Source: Leptospiraceae bacterium (GTDB lineage: Bacteria > Spirochaetota > Leptospiria > Leptospirales > Leptospiraceae). Taken from it: a DNA stretch of 64,000 nucleotides. Positions 37,088-43,718 of this stretch are shown here, in pieces; positions within the stretch are counted from its first letter, which is position 1, and every line of letters begins with the position of its first letter. The DNA is taken from contig JACKPB010000002.1 in the NCBI GenBank assembly GCA_024233875.1, positions 1 to 64,000 of the forward strand, written 5' to 3'. Below the pieces are notes generated by a model. It saw only the letters and a list, made by a program, of their open reading frames with translations, was not told the origin of the DNA and did not search any database. A program made the translations under genes and the position numbers.

Positions 37088-37939
37088 ATGTTGAACGGAA
37101 AGATTCATACCATTGTAACCGATCTGGATGGGACATTTCTCTCCGAACATTCTCAAATCTCTGAATTGAATCATCGGGTTTTCCAGAAAGCCTTAAACGA
37201 AGGTCTCAATATTGTATTTGCCACAGGTAGACGTTTCTACTCAACCTATCGTTTCGCGACAGAATTTGAAGGAAGCTTTCCTTTGATCTGCAATAATGGA
37301 CAGTTGATGCGGATGTATCCCGGCCAGGAGCGTGTTCTTCAATACTATCTAGAGCCCGATCTTGTATATGGAATCTTGAATCTAAATCAGGAGTTTCAAT
37401 TTTCATTTCTCATGCATACAGATCGTTATGAGGAAGGTATTGATTTCATAGTTCAGAGTAGGGATGAGTCCCTTCACTCAATATATACAGGCAATTACAA
37501 TCGTTCCGTTCGACTCGGTCAGGAATTTCAGGTTGGAGATTTCGACCGTATCACAGTTCTCTGTTTTTTTGATGAGTCTATCCAAAATCTTGCCCGATTT
37601 GAAAGAGAGATATTTCGTGTCTATTCGAATCACAATATACGTTGCGTAACAACAACCATTAGGGGTATCGGTCCCTGTATGGAAGTCATCACACTCGGAT
37701 CCTCCAAGTGGTCAGCTCTGAATGTTTTTTTGAACAATCAGGGATTGAACTCGGAAGGTGTGATTGCTTTCGGTGATGAAGCAAATGATCTCGAGCTCAT
37801 TGAATCGAGTGGATTTGGAGTCGCCATGAAAAATGCCATTCCGATCCTGAAAGAAAGAGCAGACTATTGTTCTCCCTATACCAATAAAGAGGATGGAGTG
37901 GGCAGGGTGATTTTGGAACTCGGAATCATTTCTTTATGA
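37088..37939 (+). CDS. Cof-type HAD-IIB phosphatase
   Basis: A 283-residue haloacid-dehalogenase hydrolase, class IIB (Cof type). Motif I is VTDLDGTFLS (Asp nucleophile and general acid), motif II is in FATGRRFYS, motif III Lys is in SSKWSALNVFL and motif IV is FGDEANDLELIESSGFG. The inserted cap domain (about 85-200) is type C2. It dephosphorylates small phosphorylated metabolites such as sugar phosphates or FMN-type substrates; specificity cannot be read. The gene begins with ATG 37088 just after a dispersed repeat. Confidence 0.93.
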   Translation: MLNGKIHTIVTDLDGTFLSEHSQISELNHRVFQKALNEGLNIVFATGRRFYSTYRFATEFEGSFPLICNNGQLMRMYPGQERVLQYYLEPDLVYGILNLNQEFQFSFLMHTDRYEEGIDFIVQSRDESLHSIYTGNYNRSVRLGQEFQVGDFDRITVLCFFDESIQNLARFEREIFRVYSNHNIRCVTTTIRGIGPCMEVITLGSSKWSALNVFLNNQGLNSEGVIAFGDEANDLELIESSGFGVAMKNAIPILKERADYCSPYTNKEDGVGRVILELGIISL

Positions 37940-37942
37940 AAT

Positions 37943-38040
37943 TCACATTACTCACTTCGTAGGAAAGGGAGTCTTTTAGCTAATTGGGGACTCATCGTCC
38001 CCAAACCCCTATTATTATAGATCTAATAGTAGATTATGAT
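37943..38040 (+). repeat. Dispersed hairpin repeat, copy C
   Basis: Contains TTCACATTACTCACTTCGTA, GGAAAGGGAGTCTTTTAG, the hairpin TTGGGGAC/GTCCCCAA (37984-38004, loop TCATC) and ACCCCTATTATTATAGATC plus TAATAGTAGATTATGA. Blocks are collinear with copies A, B and D. It fills most of the gap between the HAD and porin genes. Confidence 0.65.
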
Positions 38041-38083
38041 TATATATATAAAAAAATAAGTAAGTTGAGTGAGTAAATCAAAA

Positions 38084-39796
38084 ATGAAAAAATCTCTCCT
38101 TCCGGTATTCATCGCTCTCTGTTCCCTGACTTCCATACTGGGACAGGATGCAGATGTCTCTAAGAATTCTAACGAATCAGGTGAGAATGCTGTAAAAACT
38201 GTGATACCTCCGGACTATGTATCTCCTATGAAAGGGAATTTAGATCCCGAATTTATGAGATCTCTTTTTCTTTCTCCGGATCAAATTCAAGCTGTAAAGA
38301 AGTCCAATTCTCTTTGGTTCAACAACTACCGGGTGGGCTTTTATGTTCGTCCGAGATTTGATTCCAAAGAAAATTTTGATTTCAACAAGACTACAGATGA
38401 CTATTCATCCTATGCCGCTCAGACCACTCAGGTTTGGTTCGTAGCGGATCCATCTCCTTACTTCAGTCTCAAAGTGACCATTCAGGATTCCAGAGTCTGG
38501 GGAGGAGAGCAGAACTCCGGTGTAGGAGACAACCGTTATGCACTTACTACAGGTGTCTCCAGAAATTATTCTGCAACTCCGGTGACATCGGGAAATAGTA
38601 CCGACATACGAGAAGCCTTCATCATGCTCAAGAAGAGCGATAAGTTGCCAGTGAATATCCAGATAGGTAGGCAGGTCTATTCATATGGTGATCTGAAAGT
38701 CTTGGGTCCCTTGAACTGGCTCTACAATGGGTTTGCCTTTGATGGAGTTCGAATCATGTACAATTCGAAATACTTCAGCTCCCACCTTTTCGGAACAGTA
38801 TTGAGTGAACAACACAGTGCTCCCGGTGGTCTCAACACAGCCAATGGAAGAACCAATGGAAGCATAGACGATGCATACTTCACAGGAACCTACAATACAA
38901 TCAAACCCTTCGATCTCTTTCATATTGATATTTATGGGTTTGGATTGCATAAGAAATGGATTCTCAATACAAATCCCGTCACCACTCAGGATCGTCTGAG
39001 GCAGAGGGATGATCTATTGACAGGAGGATTTCGTATCACAAATCGAACTGCCGGGAATAAACTTCCTGCAGGAAATAGCTGGGATTGGACAGTGGAATCC
39101 GCCTGGCAAACAGGATTTAACGGGGAGAGAGTCAATGCATCCTGGGATGTTCTCAATCAGGAATATGCCGGTCAACGTATCCATACCGAACGAAAAATGT
39201 ATGACGCTAGATTTTTTAGCGCCGAGACCGGATATGAATTTTTCAAAAAACTCAGACTGGGTGTAGGATATACATATGCTTCGGGAGACCCGAATCGTTC
39301 GGATTCCAAAGTGGGAACCTGGTCTCCGCTCTTTCCTCAGATCGCGGGTAGCTTACCTTATTGGAATATCATGAACGGTCAATCCACGATTGTTGGATTT
39401 CAAAATGTCAAGACCTATTCGATTCGTGCAAAGTACAGGACAGACAATTTTGGCTCTTTTCTCTTCACAGCCTATGATACTTTAAAGGCTAAATCTCAGG
39501 ACTCCTGGTACAGTGTGATCGGTACTACGGTTGCCAATGGCTCGGATGAAAATTTTTCCAATAATAGATACTCTACAACCAATAAATGGGGGAAGAGACT
39601 CTTCTATCAGTATGATTTGACCTGGATCTATGAGTATGCAGAGTTTCTTTCTATCTGGTCGGGAGTCTCCTACATTCAGGCTCAGGACTCAATTAAAAAC
39701 GTTAGGAATGATCCACAATCCGCTGACTTAACCAAGCGTTATACATTTGATCCCAAAGCAGTTTACTTTTATTTGATGGTTAGTGCGGCTTTATAA
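38084..39796 (+). CDS. Outer-membrane beta-barrel, alginate-export (AlgE) like
   Basis: A 570-residue outer-membrane protein from ATG 38084 with a signal peptide (KKSLLPVFIALCSLTSILG); GTG 38069 would add five residues. The body consists of alternating aromatic beta strands, beginning WFNNYRVGFYVRPRFD and VWFVADPSPYFSLKVTIQDSRVWGGE, which resembles the alginate-export domain family, common in Leptospira as multi-copy porins. It ends near the terminal aromatic strand YFYLMVSAAL, not the classical terminal Phe. Substrate is unknown. It has an AT-rich promoter region with TATATATATAAAA before it and ends 40 bases before the repeat array. Confidence 0.82.
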   Translation: MKKSLLPVFIALCSLTSILGQDADVSKNSNESGENAVKTVIPPDYVSPMKGNLDPEFMRSLFLSPDQIQAVKKSNSLWFNNYRVGFYVRPRFDSKENFDFNKTTDDYSSYAAQTTQVWFVADPSPYFSLKVTIQDSRVWGGEQNSGVGDNRYALTTGVSRNYSATPVTSGNSTDIREAFIMLKKSDKLPVNIQIGRQVYSYGDLKVLGPLNWLYNGFAFDGVRIMYNSKYFSSHLFGTVLSEQHSAPGGLNTANGRTNGSIDDAYFTGTYNTIKPFDLFHIDIYGFGLHKKWILNTNPVTTQDRLRQRDDLLTGGFRITNRTAGNKLPAGNSWDWTVESAWQTGFNGERVNASWDVLNQEYAGQRIHTERKMYDARFFSAETGYEFFKKLRLGVGYTYASGDPNRSDSKVGTWSPLFPQIAGSLPYWNIMNGQSTIVGFQNVKTYSIRAKYRTDNFGSFLFTAYDTLKAKSQDSWYSVIGTTVANGSDENFSNNRYSTTNKWGKRLFYQYDLTWIYEYAEFLSIWSGVSYIQAQDSIKNVRNDPQSADLTKRYTFDPKAVYFYLMVSAAL

Positions 39797-39833
39797 AAAT
39801 CCCGAAGTCTCCAATCAGATTTCTGATCGGAGA

Positions 39834-40327
39834 AACTGGTGGCTGAGCCTGTCGAAGTCACGTATAACGATAAAGTGTCATTTGGACAGGCTCAATGACC
39901 TGAGAAACTGGTGGCTGAGCCTGTCGAAGTCACGTATAACGATAAAGTGTCATTTCGACAGGCTCAATGACGAAAGGCTGGTGGCTGAGTCTGTCGAAGT
40001 CACGTATTGCGGTAGAGTATCATTTCGACAAGCTCAATGACCGAAAGGCTGGTGGCTGAGCCTGTCGAAGTCACGTATTGCGTTAGAGTGTCATTTCGAC
40101 AAGCTCAATGACCTGAGAAACTGGTGACTGAGCCTGTCGAAGTCATGTATTGCGGTATAGTGTCATTTCGACATGCTCAATGACCTGAGAAACTGGTGGC
40201 TGAGCCTGTCGAAGTCACGTATTATGATAGAGTGTCATTTGGACAGGCTCAATGACCGAAATGCTGGTGGCTGAGCCTGTCGAAGTCACGTATTACGATA
40301 AAGTGTCATTTCGACAAGCTCAATGAC
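39834..40327 (+). repeat. Tandem hairpin repeat array, left part (7 units of about 71 bp)
   Basis: Seven tandem units. Each contains CTGGTGGCTGAGCCTGTCGA, then AGTCACGTATTNCGATA, then AGTGTCATTTCGACAGGCTC and AATGACC. TGAGCCTGTCGAA and TTCGACAGGCTCA are inverted copies within a unit, so every unit folds into a hairpin with an arm of about 13 bases. Units differ at scattered bases (GGACAGG/CGACAAG, ACGTATTGCGG and so on). The array lies between the porin gene and the GIY-YIG gene. The apparent 85-codon frame across 39783-40040 is an artefact of the repeats. Confidence 0.92.
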
Positions 40328-40350
40328 CGATAAGCTGAGGAACATATATA

Positions 40351-40653
40351 ATGAAAGGATATTTGTATATATTAAAATGTGGAGATAATTCCTATTATAC
40401 AGGTAGTACAAACAACATAGAAAAAAGATTTTGGGAACATAAAAATTTTGAGGGTGCAATTTATACACAAAAAAAACAACCAGTTGAATTGGTTTACCTG
40501 GAAGAATTTGAAAAGATAGAAGATGCTTACTATAGAGAAAAACAAATCCAAGGCTGGAGTCGGTCTAAAAAAGAAGCATTGATACAACAAAATTATGAAA
40601 AGTTAATTTTATTATCTAAAAATTATACTGAATATAGAGATAATAAAAAATAA
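40351..40653 (+). CDS. Small GIY-YIG endonuclease
   Basis: A 100-residue single-domain GIY-YIG protein. The GIY segment is GYLYILKCGD (LYI), the YIG segment is YYTGSTNNIEKRFWEH (YTG; Arg in EKRF is the catalytic base) and the conserved metal-binding Glu is in REKQIQGWSR. It is the full size of the UvrC-like short subfamily. It is strikingly placed inside the hairpin array: the left array ends with AAGCTG and the right part resumes in the middle of a unit, so the gene occupies the left half of one unit. A decayed copy ends the array at 41071. Role probably in moving or copying the repeats; inferred only. Confidence 0.88.
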   Translation: MKGYLYILKCGDNSYYTGSTNNIEKRFWEHKNFEGAIYTQKKQPVELVYLEEFEKIEDAYYREKQIQGWSRSKKEALIQQNYEKLILLSKNYTEYRDNKK

Positions 40654-40656
40654 AAA

Positions 40657-41061
40657 GATATGTATTACAGTAAAGTGTCATTTCGACAGGCTCAATGACC
40701 GGAGAAGCTGGTGACTGAGCCTGTCGAAGTTATGTATTACGGTATAGTTTCATTTGGACAAGCTCAATGACCGAAAGGCTGGTGGCTGAGCCTGTCGAAG
40801 TCACGTATTTCGATATAGTGTCATTTCGACAAGCTCAATGACCGAAAGGCTGGTGGCTGAGCCTGTCGAAGTCACGTATTTCGATATAGTGTCATTTCGA
40901 CAGGCTCAATGACCGGAGAAGCAGGTGACTGAGCCTGTTGAAGTTATGTATTACGGTATAGTTTCATTTGGACAAGCTCAATGACCGAAAGGCTGGTGGC
41001 TGAGCCTGTCGAAGTCACGTATTGCGATCTAGTGTCATTTCGACAAGCTCAATGACCGGAG
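40657..41061 (+). repeat. Tandem hairpin repeat array, right part (one half unit and 5 full units)
   Basis: It begins with the right half of a unit (ACAGTAAAGTGTCATTTCGA, from about 40668), then continues with five full units of the same 70-75 base type as on the left. Two unit variants alternate (TTATGTATTACGG against TCACGTATTTCGA), and blocks of two neighbouring variants recur (40690-40760 and 40905-40985 are nearly identical), showing duplication by block. Confidence 0.9.
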
Positions 41062-41070
41062 AAATTAGCA

Positions 41071-41120
41071 ATGAAAGGATATTTGTAAATATTAAAATGT
41101 GGAGATATTCCTATTTATTT
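41071..41120 (+). pseudogene. Truncated copy of the GIY-YIG gene
   Basis: Starts ATGAAAGGATATTTGTAAAT, identical to the start of the gene at 40351 except that codon 6 is TAA instead of TAT. A base is missing after GGAGAT, and similarity stops at about 41120. It occupies the same place relative to a hairpin unit as the intact gene. About 260 bases after it (41121-41382) hold no feature I can support beyond a small hairpin CCTTCG/CGAAGG (about 41190). Confidence 0.8.
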
Positions 41121-41382
41121 GATTCTGTCAATGGGAAAATTATAAGATCAATCTAGCTCCTTCCAAACAAATTTCTTTTTATCTCCTTCGAAACGAAGGG
41201 TTTAAAAAATCATTGACAGGTTCCATTTTTAAAAAACTCTACAGGGTGGAGATGCTTGCTGTTCACTGAATTTTCAGAATGCTATTGTAAAATCCTATCT
41301 TTTTCTGCAGGCGTGTGGAAAATAAACAATAGATAAGGTAGTGGGAACTGCCGAGAAGAACATTTGCAATTCCCTTGTAAAG

Positions 41383-41697
41383 ATGTCTATGATTGATTAT
41401 AAAAGAATAAAAAAAGAATGTTTTTGGGACCTTTCTTTTACAGAAAAAGATATCGAAGATATCATAAATGGTAACGAACCAAAACAAAAAAATTTCCTAT
41501 TAGAAAAGATCTTAATCAATAGTACAAAACTCTTTTATGACTTGAAAGGATTTGATAAAGAAGAGCTTTCCCATTTTCTAAATCATTACCTTGTTCCTTC
41601 CTTTAATGCTGATTATATCTCAAGAAGAAAAAACTTAGTCGAGGTCTTTTTTTTTGATAAACCTCTTCTCATAGAAGAATTAAAATGGATAACCTAA
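41383..41697 (+). CDS. AbiEii-partner-like protein (orphan antitoxin candidate)
   Basis: About 104 residues (MSMIDYKRIKKECFWDLSFT...). ATG 41389 is equally possible; the longer frame from GTG 41341 lacks support. The start MIDYKRIKKE.FWD, a middle KNFLLEKILINSTKLFYDL and the end LLIEELKWIT recall the small proteins encoded directly upstream of AbiEii/AbiGii-type nucleotidyltransferase toxins. Supporting this, a stub with the typical toxin start overlaps its 3' end (41685-41774). It would be the remaining half of a broken type IV toxin-antitoxin or abortive-infection pair. The family call is from memory of pattern and needs a profile search. Confidence 0.55.
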   Translation: MSMIDYKRIKKECFWDLSFTEKDIEDIINGNEPKQKNFLLEKILINSTKLFYDLKGFDKEELSHFLNHYLVPSFNADYISRRKNLVEVFFFDKPLLIEELKWIT

Positions 41698-41774
41698 ACT
41701 ATAAATATCTTTACAATCTGCAAGATGAAGTTTTAAAACTTGTGTTCCAAGCGGAAAATGAGGTGGAAGACTAA
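41685..41774 (+). pseudogene. N-terminal stub of an AbiEii-type nucleotidyltransferase toxin
   Basis: Thirty codons starting with ATG 41685, overlapping the partner gene by 13 bases: MDNLNYKYLYNLQDEVLKLV then FQAENEVED and TAA. LYNLQDEVLKLVFQAENE is typical of the N-terminus that in AbiEii proteins is followed by FYLTGGT; here the sequence is cut after NE and the rest (about 200 residues) is absent. It looks like a 3' deletion that joined this site to the ROK gene region. Confidence 0.5.
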
Positions 41775-41819
41775 GGGATGGTAAAATCCGAACAAACAAC
41801 CCGGGGAGATTTAGGTTGA

Positions 41820-42719
41820 ATGAATGAACAAAATTTAAGAATCGGAATTGATCTGGGAGGGACAAAGATTGAAATCATAGCTCTCGAGAAGGGAAGCACA
41901 GAAGTGTATCGAAAGCGGGTTTTGACTCCTCAGGGAGAGTACTTAGCCACTGTAGAAGCCATCTGCAATCTGGTAAATGAATGTGAATCCGTACTACAAA
42001 AAACCTGCACTGTGGGAGTGGGGATTCCCGGAAGTCTTTCTTCCTTGAATGGCCTTGTCAGAAATGCCAACTCGGTCTGTCTGATCGGAGAGCCCCTTCA
42101 GAAAGATCTCGAAAATAGACTGGAAAGAGAAGTTCGTATTTCAAACGATGCCAACTGTATGACAGTATCCGAAGCGACTGACGGAGCCGCAGAAGACGGT
42201 AATCTCGTATTCGGTGTAATACTGGGAACCGGAACAGGGGGAGGGATCAGCTTTCACAAAAAAGTTTGGGAGGGAGTGAACCGAATCGCGGGAGAGTGGG
42301 GTCACAATCCTATGCCCGATTCGTGTGAGGATGCCGAAGTTCCCTGCTACTGCGGAAAGGTGAATTGTATTGAAACCTTTCTCTCCGGACCCGGATTTGT
42401 AAAGCGATATCAAATTCTGGGGGGAAGGGAAGAGTCTCCTATCGAAATTTTGAATCGTGCCCGATCGAAAGATCCGATTTCCCGAAAGGCTTTGGATCAG
42501 TACTGTATCAATCTAGCAAAGGCACTCTCGGGTGTGATCAATATTCTCGATCCCGATACAATTGTTCTCGCTGGTGGGATGTCCAATATCGAAGAGATCT
42601 ACTCCGAAGTTCCCCGAATCTGGAAGAAATACATTTTTTCCGATCAGGTTTCTACAAGGTTGGTTAGAGCAAGACATGGAGACTCCAGTGGGGTAAGGGG
42701 AGCGGCTTGGTTGTGGTAG
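41820..42719 (+). CDS. ROK-family sugar kinase (fructokinase/N-acetylglucosamine kinase type)
   Basis: A 299-residue ROK protein. The phosphate loop is IGIDLGGTKIE, the second is GVILGTGTGGGI, and the zinc motif characteristic of ROK kinases is present: GEWGHNPM followed by CYCGKVNCIETFLSGPG (Cys ligands). The C-terminal adenosine motif is VLAGGMSNIEE. It phosphorylates a hexose, most similar in motifs to Mak/NagK type enzymes; the sugar is not certain. GGGGAGATTTAGG lies upstream of ATG 41820. It appears an ordinary gene inside the accessory region. Confidence 0.9.
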   Translation: MNEQNLRIGIDLGGTKIEIIALEKGSTEVYRKRVLTPQGEYLATVEAICNLVNECESVLQKTCTVGVGIPGSLSSLNGLVRNANSVCLIGEPLQKDLENRLEREVRISNDANCMTVSEATDGAAEDGNLVFGVILGTGTGGGISFHKKVWEGVNRIAGEWGHNPMPDSCEDAEVPCYCGKVNCIETFLSGPGFVKRYQILGGREESPIEILNRARSKDPISRKALDQYCINLAKALSGVINILDPDTIVLAGGMSNIEEIYSEVPRIWKKYIFSDQVSTRLVRARHGDSSGVRGAAWLW

Positions 42720-42747
42720 AAGAGGAAGCAGGAAGAATTAAACCTGA

Positions 42748-43249
42748 ACCATTCCCAGAGAAGACTTCACCTCTCTCAGGAAAGTCGTTCAGGAACTGGC
42801 AGAAGCACAGAAACGAACAGAGATCAAAGTTGAAGAACTAGCTGAAGCTCAAAAACAAACTGAGATTTCCATGCGGGAAGGATTCCAAAAAGTGAACGAT
42901 CAGATCTCAGCTTTAGGTAGTCGATGGGGGTATCAAGAATGAGAACACAATCCGCAACACGGTTTCTGCTCTCATGGAAAAAGCAGGCTATACAGTTTCA
43001 AGAGGGTACTACGGGGAAAGAGAAGTGGATCTTGTGATTAAGAATGGAGAACACATTTTATTGGAAATCACATCAAGAGCTGTGAAGAAAGATGTGCTCA
43101 ATCTCAATAAATCAGCAGAGGAATACTTTGAGAAAGTAGGAGTAGAGCCCCGATTGATGATAGCCTCAGTATACGTATCACCATCTGTTATGCAGGAGAT
43201 TGTAAACTCCCCCCGACCTATAGAAATCTTTACGGATGAAGAGGATTAG
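42748..43249 (+). pseudogene. Frameshifted DUF3782-like protein (coiled coil plus PD-(D/E)XK-like domain)
   Basis: Two frames give one protein. The first (42748-42930) encodes LRKVVQELAEAQKRTEIKVE, a repeated coil ELAEAQK, and FQKVNDQISALGSRWG. The second (from about 42930 to stop 43249) continues with IKNENTIRNTVSALMEKAGY and ends with a PD-(D/E)XK-like core EREVDLVIKNGEHILLEIT. Dropping one G from the run GGGGG at 42926-42930 restores one continuous reading. This gives the pattern of DUF3782 proteins (coil of heptads, LGSRWG, nuclease-like domain). No start codon is clear; another shift may exist upstream. Either a pseudogene, a phase-variable tract or a sequencing error. Confidence 0.7.
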
Positions 43250-43344
43250 GCATTCCCTCCGGAACAAATGTCTATACCTCACCTCACAAATTTCGTTCGA
43301 AAGGTGAAGATAATGAATGGAAACCTTTCGGCAATGGTTTGATC

Positions 43345-43405
43345 TCACCAACCAGAGACTCATCGTCCCCAAAATCTTGTTTTTATTGATCTATTAGTCA
43401 AATAT
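43345..43405 (+). repeat. Dispersed hairpin repeat, copy D (partial)
   Basis: GACTCATCGTCCCCAAAATC, then TTTTTATTGATCTATTAGTC and AAATATGAGATAGCCC. It matches the right half of copy C and of copy B. The left arm is altered (CAGAGACTC in place of GGGGACTC), so the hairpin is weakened. Lies in a 469-base gap (43250-43718) whose remainder is AT-rich and holds nothing else that I can support except the promoter of the next gene. Confidence 0.5.
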
Positions 43406-43718
43406 GAGATAGCCCATGAAGTCGCCAGCGGGCTGACATTTATTGACCAGATTTCAAATTGAGCGTAAGAGAGATTAGAAATCTGGCTCATAAAAAAGAA
43501 ATTGATTAAAAAAAATAAGTTAAAATACTCGTTGATGGCTGGGAAAACCTCACGTAAAGTACGCGATTTCTATACTTTAAAATTCAAATTTTCCCTCCGG
43601 TTGATTGAATTGAAATTCAAACCTTTGATTGGCGGAATGAACTAAAAAAAGATTAGTCCAATCTTTTTAAAAAAAACTATGTCACCTACTTTTATAAAAT
43701 CCATTTTGGACTGAACTG

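Noticed and set aside
39783..40040. Open frame of 85 codons across the repeat array
   Set aside because: Its sequence is a direct reading of the 71-base repeat (RNWWLSLSKSRI repeated), with no ribosome binding site; it is a by-product of repeat length.
39834..41061. Array resembling a CRISPR
   Set aside because: Units are about 71 bases, contiguous, with an internal inverted repeat and drifting sequence; there are no unique spacers and no cas genes.
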